A stretch of 64,000 bases of DNA from Roseococcus sp. (GCA_026414745.1 JAOAIK010000029.1:1-64000), one strand, 5' to 3'. Shown: positions 1 to 7,774, counted from the first letter of the stretch. Numbers and translations: made by a program. Notes: generated by a model from the sequence alone, not told the origin.

Positions 1-152
1 GGGCAGCATCGCGCCGCCGCGGTTTTGGCTCGATCCCGTATCCCGCATGTCGCGCTGCTTCGAGGTGCGCGGCGCGGGGACGCTGGCGGGCTGGCGGGGG
101 AGACGCGGGCATGCTATCCTCGCGCCCGTCAATAGTCTCGGAATGCCTTCCC

Positions 153-182
153 CCGCCCGGCCGCGCCCCCCGCGCCGGGCGG
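153..182 (-). terminator. Terminator-like hairpin at the end of the island mini-operon
   Basis: Perfect 9-bp arms (153-161 and 174-182) enclose a 12-nt GC-rich loop, a few bases beyond the stop of the small ORF at 188. No T-run follows on the minus strand, so intrinsic termination is uncertain. Confidence 0.3.
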
Positions 183-187
183 TTTCG

Positions 188-280
188 TCAAGGGCTGGAA
201 AGCGCCGCCACGCGCAGCACCGCCGCCAGCAGCAGCAACGCAACGCTCTCGCCCAGCGGCACGAGCGGCACAACGCGCAT
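188..280 (-). CDS. Possible 30-residue hydrophobic peptide
   Basis: An ATG-started ORF overlaps the stop codon of the upstream AlpA-like gene by one base (TGATG), the classic arrangement for translational coupling. The product is 30 residues, starting MRVVPLVPLGES and continuing as an Ala/Leu/Val-rich helix long enough for one membrane segment. A GAGG-type ribosome site lies about 9 bases upstream. I recognise no family. It could be a small membrane peptide of the island or a chance ORF in GC-rich DNA. The tight overlap and the hairpin just downstream favour a real gene, but only weakly. Confidence 0.35.
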   Translation of the reverse strand: MRVVPLVPLGESVALLLLAAVLRVAALSSP

Positions 281-516
281 CACGGGGTGCCTCGCCGCGC
301 GTCGGCCTCGGCCGCGCCGCCGCTCCGGATCGTGGCGCGGGGCAACCCCTCAATGAACGCCAGCACAGAAGCGGTGTCGACCAGCGCCGATCGGCCGAGC
401 TTCCTCACGGCAATCTCGCCGCGGGCCGCGGCGCGATAAAGCGCGGATCGCGACAGGCCGAGCACCTTCGGCGCCTCCGCCATTGGGACCAAGAGCGGCA
501 ACGAATCCCGAATCAT
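280..516 (-). CDS. AlpA/excisionase-like helix-turn-helix protein
   Basis: A 78-residue DNA-binding protein. Residues 11-60 carry the MerR-like winged HTH typical of AlpA/Xis proteins: a helix around EAPKVLGLSRSALYR, then the wing (EIAVRKLGRSALVDTASV) and a closing helix (FIEGLP). In integrative elements such proteins bend DNA for excision or activate the integrase gene. The start was set at the ATG at 516, where the similarity begins and a GGGAG site sits upstream. The frame stays open far upstream, but that part is Arg/Ala-rich and looks like non-coding GC bias. It follows the integrase and the 277-residue ORF on the same strand, with a 40-bp inverted repeat just upstream that could be its operator. 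Confidence 0.75.
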   Translation of the reverse strand: MIRDSLPLLVPMAEAPKVLGLSRSALYRAAARGEIAVRKLGRSALVDTASVLAFIEGLPRATIRSGGAAEADARRGTP

Positions 517-593
517 GCGCGAAATCTCCCGCCGCCTTGCGGCATGCGCGGCGGCGCGGCGGCACTTTGGGGCACGTCGCGCGCCGCTCGCAC

Positions 594-633
594 ATAGCGA
601 AATGCGCCCCGCGCGCGGGCGCCGTTTCGCTAT
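594..633. repeat. 40-bp inverted repeat between two island genes
   Basis: Outer 9-bp arms (594-602 ATAGCGAAA, 625-633 TTTCGCTAT) are perfect complements. Inside them a second 6-bp pair (604-609, 617-622) closes a 7-nt loop. The repeat contains the TAG stop of the leftward ORF ending at 630 and lies about 80 bp upstream of the AlpA-like start. The AT-richer outer arms stand out from their surroundings. It could be a terminator or an operator/Xis site. Confidence 0.6.
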
Positions 634-1463
634 ACGCCCGCGCGCGCCGCCCGAACGCGATGCGCGAGCGCGTGCCGCCCGCCGTCGCTCGCCAGCACCC
701 TCAGTCGCGCCCGCCACGCGCGATCGCGCGCGCTCGGCCGCAGCGCCTTCTCGGCGCGCGCGAGGAACAGGCCCAACACCGCTTGCAACCACTCGATCGC
801 CGGCCCGCCCGGGCGCGCTTGCGGCACGTCGCGCGGCACAACCAGGCGCGCCGCTCGGCCGAAGGCCGCGCGGTAGGCAGCGCAGAGACGGGCGATCAGC
901 AGGCGCTCGGCCGAGTCGGCTTGTCGCGCGCTCCGCGCCACGCGCCGCGCGCGCCATCGATCGGCCGCCAGCGCCGCCGCGCGCTCGATCACCGGCACGC
1001 CCGCCGCCGCCGTCGCCAGCGCCTCCGCGTCGGACGGGGGGCGCGCCTCGCCGCCGCCGCCAGCGCGGGCAACCGCGACCAGCGCGCCGACGCGCAGCAT
1101 CAACTCGGCGTCATGCTCGGGCAGCTCGCGCGCGAGAAGCCACACCCCGCCCCCGCCCGCGAGGTCGGGCACGTCGCCGGGATCGCCAAGCCCGAGAAGG
1201 CGTGCGAGCGCGCTCGCCGCGCGCGCCACCTCGCGCGCCCACGTTTCGTGTTCGCTCGCGCGGGCGGCCTGCCCCATGCGCGCGTGCAGCGCAAACTCGC
1301 GGAAGGCGCCGTCCAGCATGCGCGCGATCGCGCCTGGGTCGGCCCGCAGTCGCAGCCCGGTGCGCGCCGCGGTTTCGGTCACGTCCTCGGCGCAGAAGAG
1401 CGGCCCGCGCGCGACCACCTCGGCCAGCGTGCCGAGCGGCGCCGCACGCGGCCGGCGCGGCAC
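630..1463 (-). CDS. Island-associated hypothetical protein
   Basis: Predicted 277 residues, Ala/Arg-rich and apparently all helical, with no signal peptide or membrane segment and no motif that gives a function. It starts 6 bases after the integrase stop codon and reads the same way, so the two are probably co-transcribed. A C-terminal GGPAIEWLQAVL segment resembles the 'GPF-x-RF-x-xAV' type ending of uncharacterised ORFs that often sit beside integrases in alphaproteobacterial islands; this is recollection, not a search result. The stop codon lies inside a 40-bp inverted repeat. I do not recognise a function. Confidence 0.6.
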   Translation of the reverse strand: MPRRPRAAPLGTLAEVVARGPLFCAEDVTETAARTGLRLRADPGAIARMLDGAFREFALHARMGQAARASEHETWAREVARAASALARLLGLGDPGDVPDLAGGGGVWLLARELPEHDAELMLRVGALVAVARAGGGGEARPPSDAEALATAAAGVPVIERAAALAADRWRARRVARSARQADSAERLLIARLCAAYRAAFGRAARLVVPRDVPQARPGGPAIEWLQAVLGLFLARAEKALRPSARDRAWRARLRVLASDGGRHALAHRVRAARAGV

Positions 1464-1468
1464 GGGGG

Positions 1469-2722
1469 CTAGCGCCGACGCGCGAGCGGCACCACCGCCG
1501 CCCCGCCCGCCGCGATCCCGTCGAGACGGTCGGCGAGCATTTGCAGCGCGCGCCCCACCTCGGCCCCGTAGCGCGCGCGGTTGTAAACCGCCGCGAGGGG
1601 GGAATGCACGCTCGCATGATTCAGCGCGGCCTCGATCACATGCGGCTCAACGCCCATCTCGCCGAGCAGCGTCGCGCCGGTGCGCCGCAGATCGTGGCGC
1701 GTCCAGCCCGCCGTGCCCGTTTCCCGCATCAGCCGCTTGGTGGCGCGATCCCAGTTTGCGAGCTTGCCGCCGCCGGACGTGGCGAACACCCGCGCGTCCG
1801 GCGCGCCCGGCCCGATGGCGCGCAGCAGCGCCACGGCTTGCCGCGAGAGGGGCACGCGATGCGGGCGGCCGTTCTTCGTCTCGGCGATGCGCCACTCCGC
1901 GGCGTCAAGGTCCACGTCGCGCCAGCGCGCTTCGGCCGCCTCGTCGCGGCGGCACAGGGTCAGCAGCATGAACATCAATGCGCGCCGGAAGGGGTCGCCA
2001 CCGGCGAGCGCGGGCAGCAGCGCCGCCAGTTCCTCGCGCGTCAGCACCCTCTCGCGGCGCCTCACCGGCGCGGGCGGGTCGATCAGCGCCGCCTCGCGCG
2101 CCACGTATCCGCGCCGCGCCGCCCATTTCAGAATGGGCCGCACGTAGCGCACCGCCGCCGACGCGCTGGCCTTTGACGGGTAGGCGTCCGCTGCCATCTG
2201 GAAATCGCCCGCCGTCAGCGTGACCAGCGGCCGGCGCAGCAGCTCAGCGAAGACGGTCTCCACCTTGCGGCGCATTTCGGGCCACGTCTTGCGGTCGCGC
2301 CCCGGCCCGATGGCGCGCGGCTTGGGGGCATCGGCGGGCGCGTCGCCGGGCTTGGCCACTGGCCCGCCGTAGAGGTCGAGCAGCGCGCCGAGCGTACCTA
2401 TTCCCGCCCTCGCATCGCGGCCGATGGCGCGCATCTTCCGCGCCTCCGCGATCGGGTCGGCGCCGTCGCGCACACTGACGCGCAGCGCGCGCGCCTTTTC
2501 GCGCGCATCTGCCAGGCCGAGCGCGGGCCAGCCGCCGAGCGGGAAGCGGCGCATGCGCCCATGCCTGTCGCGGCAGGCCAGCACCCACGATGCGGCCCCG
2601 CCGGGCGTCACGCGCAACCGCAATCCGTCCTGCCCCGCGTCGGCCAAGTCGCGCCGCTGGCCCGTGCTGGCAGCCTTCATCAGCGCCGCCCGGATTGCCG
2701 TTTCTGTGAGCCGCACCGGCAT
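1469..2722 (-). CDS. Tyrosine recombinase (P4-type island integrase)
   Basis: Site-specific recombinase that inserts and excises the island. Residues 1-100 match the N-terminal arm-binding domain (DUF4102 type: DGLRLRVTPGGAASWVL, FPLGGWPALGLADAREKA). Residues about 105-215 are the core-binding SAM-like domain and 225-390 the catalytic domain. The catalytic residues are all visible: Arg258 (LTLCRRDEAAE), Lys283 (ETKNGRPHR), His343 and Arg346 (RHDLRRTGAT), His369 (ALNHAS) and the nucleophile Tyr380 (AVYNR). At 417 residues it is normal length and looks intact. It lies about 220 bp from the tRNA-Lys fragment and is preceded by four 11-bp repeats that may be its arm sites. Confidence 0.93.
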   Translation of the reverse strand: MPVRLTETAIRAALMKAASTGQRRDLADAGQDGLRLRVTPGGAASWVLACRDRHGRMRRFPLGGWPALGLADAREKARALRVSVRDGADPIAEARKMRAIGRDARAGIGTLGALLDLYGGPVAKPGDAPADAPKPRAIGPGRDRKTWPEMRRKVETVFAELLRRPLVTLTAGDFQMAADAYPSKASASAAVRYVRPILKWAARRGYVAREAALIDPPAPVRRRERVLTREELAALLPALAGGDPFRRALMFMLLTLCRRDEAAEARWRDVDLDAAEWRIAETKNGRPHRVPLSRQAVALLRAIGPGAPDARVFATSGGGKLANWDRATKRLMRETGTAGWTRHDLRRTGATLLGEMGVEPHVIEAALNHASVHSPLAAVYNRARYGAEVGRALQMLADRLDGIAAGGAAVVPLARRR

Positions 2723-2759
2723 CGCCTGACCCTCTCCAACCCCCCCCGTGGATGCCCCC

Positions 2760-2803
2760 GGGGCTTCGCCGGGGCTTCACTGGGGCTTCACCGGGGCTTC
2801 AAC
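2760..2803. repeat. Four tandem 11-bp direct repeats upstream of the integrase
   Basis: Four contiguous units of GGGGCTTCRCC type at 2760, 2771, 2782 and 2793 share GGGGCTTC in every copy and vary only in the last three bases. They begin 38 bp upstream of the integrase start and lie between it and the tRNA fragment, where arm-type integrase or Xis binding sites are expected. The binding role is inferred from position. Confidence 0.7.
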
Positions 2804-2943
2804 AGCCCGGCATCACGGGGAACGTCCCGCGACAAGAGTCATGGGGTCAATCGGGCGGAAACGCAAGTTAATCCTCGATTTTTTGAAGCGCCCCGATACG
2901 TCAGAAAACGGCGCGAGATTCTCGCCGCGCCCGCCGCGAGGTA

Positions 2944-2986
2944 ACTTTTAATCATGTGGTCGCGGGTTCGAATCCCGCCCGGCTCA
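2944..2986 (+). other. Attachment site: displaced 3' half of tRNA-Lys(UUU)
   Basis: The segment reads as the 3' half of a tRNA: anticodon loop CTTTTAA (2945-2951, anticodon TTT), anticodon-stem 3' strand TCATG, variable loop TGGTC, a perfect 5-bp T-stem around TTCGAAT (2967-2973), acceptor 3' strand CCGGCTC and discriminator A. No D-arm or 5' acceptor strand lies upstream. This is the footprint left when an element integrates into a tRNA 3' end and restores the tRNA at the other end. No CCA is encoded. The last three bases double as the stop codon of the convergent DUF3141 gene. Confidence 0.85.
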
Positions 2987-5257
2987 TTCCCCGCCCTCGA
3001 TCCCGAGCACCGCGCGCTGCCGCGCCAGCATGTCGCGCGCGTGCTCGCCGAGCTCCTCCTCCGGGCCGGCGACGGCCGCCACCGCCGCGAGGGCCCGCCG
3101 GCGGTCCTCCGGCTCGGGCAGCAGGAGCGGCAGGGTCTCAAGCGCCAAGGCCGGCTGCAGGGCGACGATCAGCGTCTGTTCGCGGATCAACTCCTGCCGC
3201 TGTTCGGCGGTCAGGGAGCGGAAGGGCTCCTCGCTCGTCAGCAGCAGGTTGGAGCGCTCGAGGCGGGAGCGCCGCACGGCCCCCCGTGCCTCGGCCAGCA
3301 GCACGAGCATCCGCACGACCGCCTCCGCATAGCCGCCCCGCGGCGCGAGCTGCTCGGCCCGACGGGCGGCCTCCTCGAGCAGCGCCGCCGCGTGCTCGCC
3401 TTGCGCCGGCCGGGCGGGGCCGCGCGCGCCGATGCCGAGCGCGGCAAGCCCGCCATAGACGGCATGGAAGGCCAGCTCGGCTCCCGCATCGAGCGCTTCC
3501 CGCCAGCGATGGATCCCCTCCTCCACAGCGTCGGCCCAGAGGCGCTCCCAGGCGAGGAAGGGGTTGTCGGCCGAGGCCGGCGCGCGGTGCCGCCGCGCGA
3601 GTTCCGCCGCCGGCGCCACCCAGGCGAGGAGGGGATTGCGGTCGGAGACCAGGGTGCGGCGCAGCCGCAGCGGGTGCAGCCGGCGGCCCAGCTCCGCCCC
3701 TGCCTCGGTGGCCAGCGCGCGCACCACGGGGCTCGCGACCGTGTCGTAGAGGGTCTGGGTCAGTTCCGAGATCTGCGCCACGGCCGGAAAGGCTTGGTTG
3801 TCCGCCTCGCCGGCCAGGGCGCGGATGTCGCTCATCTTCCGCTCGACGAGCTCGACGGCGTAGGCCGTGTTGGCCCCGCCCTCCTCGGTGATCACCATCT
3901 CGTAAAGCCCGGGCGCCACGGCCTCGATCATCTCGAGGGTGGTCGCGATCTCGCTGTGCTCCTTCCGCGCCACCTTGCCTGAGACGAAGATGCCGAGGTG
4001 CCCGATCTCCTCGTGCAGCAGATAGACGATGGTCTGCCCGCGCGCGCGGATCTCGCGCTCGTCGCGGTACACGTCCGCGATCCAGCGCAGCGCCTGGCCG
4101 GGGGGGGTGATGTTGTCGCCCGCCGAGGCGAAGACGATGACGGGCGAGCGCACCGCGCGCATGTCGAAGCGGCCCTGCTCGGGCCCGGCCAGCGCGCCCT
4201 GGGCGAAGCGGTCGCCGATGAAGAGGTTGTCCACGATCCAGCCGATCTCGTCGCGGTTCATCAGGAAGAAGCCGCCCCACCAGCGCTCGAACTCCAGGAA
4301 GCGCGGCCCCTCGTGGTCGGCCTTCTCGTAGAGGTCCCAGTATTTGCGGAACCAGGTGTTGGCGGGCGAGAGGGCCTCGAAGTTCAGGACGAGGTTCGCG
4401 CCGTCGAAGCGCCCGTTGCCGAGATCGGCGAGCAGCGCGGCGGGCCAGCCGCCCCCCGCGAGCCCGCCGAGGTAGCGCATCGGGTTGCGCCCCTTCTCGC
4501 CCGCCCAGTAGGAGAGGGGGGCGCCGTTCAGCACCAGCGGGCCGACGAGCTCGGGCTCGGCGCTGCCCAGCATCATCACCGCCCAGCCGCCCTGGCAGTT
4601 GCCGATCACCACCGGCTTGGGCGCATCCGGGTGGCGTTCGCGCACCAGGCGCAGGAAGGCGCCCTTGGCCGCGGTGATGTCGAGGATGGTCTGCCCCGGC
4701 TCCGGGTCGCGGAAGAAGATCACGAAATAGACCGGGTGGCCGCGCCGCAGCGCCACGCCCACCTGGCTGTCGGACTTGAAGCCGCCGATGCCCGCGCCGT
4801 GTCCTGCCCGCGGGTCCACGATCACGAAGGGGCGCAGCGCCGGGTCGGTCGCCGGCATGCCCCGCGGCGGAAGGATGCGCACCAGCGCGTAGTTCACCGG
4901 GCGCGCCAGGTGGCGGCCGTCGAGCAGCGTCTCGTAGTCGAAGACGAGCACGGGCGGGCAGCCCGCCTCCTCATGCGCGATGAAGGTGTTGCCCGCCTCG
5001 CGCATGATGTCGAGGAAGAGCGTGGCGCGCTGCGCCGCGTCCACCGCGTATTCCGCCGCCGCGGCGACCAGTGCCGGAGGCGGGACGGGCGGGGGCAGCG
5101 CCTCCGGCAGGCGGGGCCTGCTGGCGGCGAGGCCGATGGCGCGGGCCGCGGCGAGCTCCATCATCTCCTGCGCCTGCGCGGCGATGCGGCGCCAGGCCTG
5201 CTGGCCGCGCTCCGCGAGTTCGAGGAAGGCCGAGGCGGGATGGGGGGCGACGTTCAT
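2984..5257 (-). CDS. DUF3141 protein, PHA-synthase-like alpha/beta hydrolase
   Basis: A 757-residue cytoplasmic protein of the DUF3141 family. Residues about 100-440 form an alpha/beta-hydrolase core resembling polyhydroxyalkanoate synthase: a Cys nucleophile in a PhaC-type lipase box (GNCQGG, Cys221), Asp381 in SAGDNITPP and His420 in EEIGHLG, the same Cys-Asp-His order as PhaC. The C-terminal 300 residues are a helical extension not found in PhaC. The gene overlaps ackA by 4 bases (ATGA), so it is translationally coupled to acetate metabolism. Its substrate is unknown: acyl-CoA, polyhydroxyalkanoate or an acyl transfer are all possible. Its stop codon lies within the tRNA-Lys 3' end at the island junction. 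Confidence 0.85.
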   Translation of the reverse strand: MNVAPHPASAFLELAERGQQAWRRIAAQAQEMMELAAARAIGLAASRPRLPEALPPPVPPPALVAAAAEYAVDAAQRATLFLDIMREAGNTFIAHEEAGCPPVLVFDYETLLDGRHLARPVNYALVRILPPRGMPATDPALRPFVIVDPRAGHGAGIGGFKSDSQVGVALRRGHPVYFVIFFRDPEPGQTILDITAAKGAFLRLVRERHPDAPKPVVIGNCQGGWAVMMLGSAEPELVGPLVLNGAPLSYWAGEKGRNPMRYLGGLAGGGWPAALLADLGNGRFDGANLVLNFEALSPANTWFRKYWDLYEKADHEGPRFLEFERWWGGFFLMNRDEIGWIVDNLFIGDRFAQGALAGPEQGRFDMRAVRSPVIVFASAGDNITPPGQALRWIADVYRDEREIRARGQTIVYLLHEEIGHLGIFVSGKVARKEHSEIATTLEMIEAVAPGLYEMVITEEGGANTAYAVELVERKMSDIRALAGEADNQAFPAVAQISELTQTLYDTVASPVVRALATEAGAELGRRLHPLRLRRTLVSDRNPLLAWVAPAAELARRHRAPASADNPFLAWERLWADAVEEGIHRWREALDAGAELAFHAVYGGLAALGIGARGPARPAQGEHAAALLEEAARRAEQLAPRGGYAEAVVRMLVLLAEARGAVRRSRLERSNLLLTSEEPFRSLTAEQRQELIREQTLIVALQPALALETLPLLLPEPEDRRRALAAVAAVAGPEEELGEHARDMLARQRAVLGIEGGE

Positions 5258-6447
5258 GTCAGCATCTCCGGCGTCGGGTCGATCAGGGCGAGGCAGTGGG
5301 CGGCGATCATGCCTTCCTCGTCGGTGGGGCGCACCAGCACGCGCACGGGGCCGGCGCCGATCTCCGGCGCGTTGCCCGCATTGGCGGCGGCATCGAGCGC
5401 GATCCCAAGGAAGCCGAGCCCCTCGCAGATGCGCGCGCGCACGCCCGGTGCGTTCTCGCCGATCCCGGCGGTGAACACCAGCGCGTCGAGCCCGCCCATG
5501 GTGGTGGCGAGCGCCGCGATCTCGCGCCGCACGCGATAGGCGAAATGGCCGAGCGCGCGCTCGGCCGCCTCGCCGCCGGCCGCCTCGATCTCGCGCACGT
5601 CCTGCGAGATGCCTGACAGGCCCTTGAGGCCGCTCTCGTGGTAGAGGAGCCGCGTCACCTCCGCGGTCGTCATGCCGAGGGCGTCGAGCAGGTGCAGCAC
5701 CACGCCGGGGTCGAGCTGGCCGCAGCGCGTGCCCATCGGCACGCCGTCGAGCGCGGTGAAGCCCATGCTCGTCGCGACGCTCCGCCCGCCGGCGATGGCG
5801 CAGAGCGAGGCGCCATTCCCGAGATGCGCGACGACGAGGCGCGCGGCCCCGAGCGCCGCATCCTCGGCCGCGAGCCGGTGCGCGATGGATTCGTAGGAGA
5901 GCCCGTGGAAGCCGTAGCGCCGGATGCCCTGGCGGAAAAAGCGGTCGGGCAGGGCGAAGCGTTCGGCGACCTCTGGCTGGGTGCGGTGGAAGGCGGTGTC
6001 GAAGCAGGCGATCTGCGGCACGCCCGGGAAATGCCGCGCCGCCGCCTCGATGCCCGCGAGGTTGTGCGGCTGGTGCAGCGGTGCGAGCGGGATCAGGGCG
6101 CGCAACCGCTCCATCACCGCGGGCGAAAGGCGCACGGGGGCGGCGAACTCCGTCCCGCCATGCACGACGCGGTGGCCGATGGCCAGCGGCGGGCGCGCCC
6201 CCAGCACCTCAGGCAGCCAGGCGATGACGGTGGCGAGCGCCTGCTCATGCGTGGCGGGCGCGCCGCCGGCCTCCCAGCGCCGCTCGACCAGCGCTTCGCC
6301 GCCGGGCCCGCGCGCGCGGAAGCGCGGCGCGGCGCCGAGCCCCTCCACCTGCCCCGCGCAGAGCAGCGCGGGCGCGCCCGTGGCGGCATAGGCGGCGAAC
6401 TTGAGAGAGGAGGAGCCGGCGTTGAGCACGAGAAGGGAGGGCGGCAT
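5254..6447 (-). CDS. ackA: Acetate kinase
   Basis: Catalyses acetate + ATP to acetyl phosphate + ADP, usually paired with phosphotransacetylase, which is not in this window. The 397-residue length is normal. Family motifs are intact: the N-terminal LNAGSSSLK phosphate-binding segment, HRVVHGG, the HLGNGASL segment and the C-terminal FTAGIGENAPGVR loop. The ATG start gives the standard N-terminus. It is the first gene of a pair with the DUF3141 gene, whose start overlaps the ackA stop. The 178 bp upstream hold any promoter, but I could not pick out clear -35/-10 boxes. Confidence 0.96.
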   Translation of the reverse strand: MPPSLLVLNAGSSSLKFAAYAATGAPALLCAGQVEGLGAAPRFRARGPGGEALVERRWEAGGAPATHEQALATVIAWLPEVLGARPPLAIGHRVVHGGTEFAAPVRLSPAVMERLRALIPLAPLHQPHNLAGIEAAARHFPGVPQIACFDTAFHRTQPEVAERFALPDRFFRQGIRRYGFHGLSYESIAHRLAAEDAALGAARLVVAHLGNGASLCAIAGGRSVATSMGFTALDGVPMGTRCGQLDPGVVLHLLDALGMTTAEVTRLLYHESGLKGLSGISQDVREIEAAGGEAAERALGHFAYRVRREIAALATTMGGLDALVFTAGIGENAPGVRARICEGLGFLGIALDAAANAGNAPEIGAGPVRVLVRPTDEEGMIAAHCLALIDPTPEMLT

Positions 6448-6625
6448 GCTCAGCTTCCCCCTCTCCGCCGTCCCTCTCCCCGCCTGTCGGCGAAGCGGCG
6501 CCGGGACGGGTGGTCGCTCGGCAGAGTCCTCATCGGCGGCTCCGTGCAGTCCGGCGTGGCTCCTGCACCATAGGCGGCACGGCCGCCAAGGGACGATGAC
6601 CGTTGCGGGACGCGGAGGGACCGGA

Positions 6626-7774
6626 TCAGGCCGTGGCGAGAAGCAGGCTGGTCAGCATCGGCGTGCGGGTCGGGAGGGGCCGGCTCCGGCGGAAGCCCGC
6701 CTCGCGCAGCATCGCCTGCAACTCCGTCATCCGGCGCGGGCGGCCGCGGCCCATGGCGAGCAGGTAGAAGCCGAAATAGGCCTCCCCCACCGGCTCGGCG
6801 CCCGGCGTGCCGGACATGGGCTCGGCCAGCAGCAGCACGCCGCCGCGCGGCAGGGCGGCATGAACCTTGCGCAGCAGGGCCAGCGCCTCTGCGTCGTCAT
6901 GGTCATGCACCACGCGCACGAGGGAGATCGCATCCGCCCCCGACGGCAGGGGGTCGCGATGGAAGTCGCCGCCATGCGTCTCGGCGCGCGCGGCCATCCC
7001 TTCCTGCGCGAAACGCGCCCGCGCCCGCTCGGTCACTGCCGGAAGGTCGAAGAGCATGAGGCCGAGGTCCGGGTGCCTCCGGCCGGCCGCGATGAGGAAG
7101 GCGCCCTCGCCGCCGCCCACATCCATCAGCCGGCGGTGGCGCGAGAGGTCGTAGGCGGCGAGGATCTCTGCCGCGATCATCGGCTGGGAGGCAGCCATCA
7201 GGGCGCTGTATTCCCCGACCGCGCCCGGCCCGAGCCTCGCCGCCTCCTGATGGCCGGCATAGGCCCAGTAGCGCGCGAGCCGCGTCCCGCCGCGCGGGTT
7301 GCGCAGCAGCGCCACGGGGTCGGCGAGGTCGGCGTAGAAGAGCGCGTGGTGCTCCACCATGGCGGCCACGCCCGGGTTGTCCACCAGCGCCGCGCCCAGC
7401 GCGCCCAGCCCGTAGCGCCCGCCCGCGCGCGGCGCGACGAGCTTCAGCGCCGCCGCCGCCTCCATCAGCCGGATCGTGGCGTCGGTGGAGAGGGAGAGGC
7501 GTTGCGCCAGCCATGGCACGGGGCGCGGTCCCTCGCGCAGCGCCTCGAAGACGCCGAGCCGCACCGTCGCGGCAAGGATCTGCGAGTAGACGAAGCCCGC
7601 GTTGAGGTCGAACAGCGCCCGCGCCCGGCGCCGGGCGAGCGGCCGGGTGAGCGGGAAGCGCGCCGCCCAGTCGCGGAAGCGCGGATCGGCCACCAGCCGG
7701 TCGCGGAAGGCCAGGAAACGCTCCTTCAGCGAGAGGGTGGGGGGCGGCGGGGCGTCGGCCACGCGGTCGCTCAT
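6626..7774 (-). CDS. crtF: Demethylspheroidene O-methyltransferase (CrtF)
   Basis: SAM-dependent methylation of a carotenoid 1-hydroxyl group in the spheroidene/spirilloxanthin branch of purple bacteria. The 382-residue protein matches the CrtF pattern from end to end: the N-terminal dimerisation part with FPLTRP-x-ARRRARALFDL and NAGFVYSQ, then the methyltransferase fold with SAM motif LMDVGGGEGAFL, LFDLPAV, the conserved VRVVHDHDD segment and the YFGFYLLAMGRGRPR ending. The start is the ATG at 7774; the frame is open further upstream but that stretch lacks family similarity. CrtF normally sits in a photosynthesis gene cluster; here it stands alone, downstream of tRNA-Val. It implies a phototrophic or formerly phototrophic organism. 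Confidence 0.87.
   Translation of the reverse strand: MSDRVADAPPPPTLSLKERFLAFRDRLVADPRFRDWAARFPLTRPLARRRARALFDLNAGFVYSQILAATVRLGVFEALREGPRPVPWLAQRLSLSTDATIRLMEAAAALKLVAPRAGGRYGLGALGAALVDNPGVAAMVEHHALFYADLADPVALLRNPRGGTRLARYWAYAGHQEAARLGPGAVGEYSALMAASQPMIAAEILAAYDLSRHRRLMDVGGGEGAFLIAAGRRHPDLGLMLFDLPAVTERARARFAQEGMAARAETHGGDFHRDPLPSGADAISLVRVVHDHDDAEALALLRKVHAALPRGGVLLLAEPMSGTPGAEPVGEAYFGFYLLAMGRGRPRRMTELQAMLREAGFRRSRPLPTRTPMLTSLLLATA

Larger units (their letters stand above)
1..2986. mobile_element. Right end of an integrative genomic island (partial)
   Basis: The right boundary is a displaced 3' half of tRNA-Lys(UUU) at 2944-2986. Just inside it are four 11-bp direct repeats, a tyrosine integrase, an unrecognised ORF and an AlpA/excisionase-like HTH protein, all read leftward away from the boundary. 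Because the displaced fragment lies on the + strand at the right, the intact tRNA-Lys and the other end of the element should lie to the left, outside the window. Cargo is not visible. The assignment follows from the known behaviour of integrases that target tRNA 3' ends; the element's full size cannot be judged. Confidence 0.8.

Noticed and set aside
1-187. Coding ORFs at the left edge on either strand
   Set aside because: Open frames are Arg/Pro/Ala-rich, overlap each other in several frames and have no recognisable domain.
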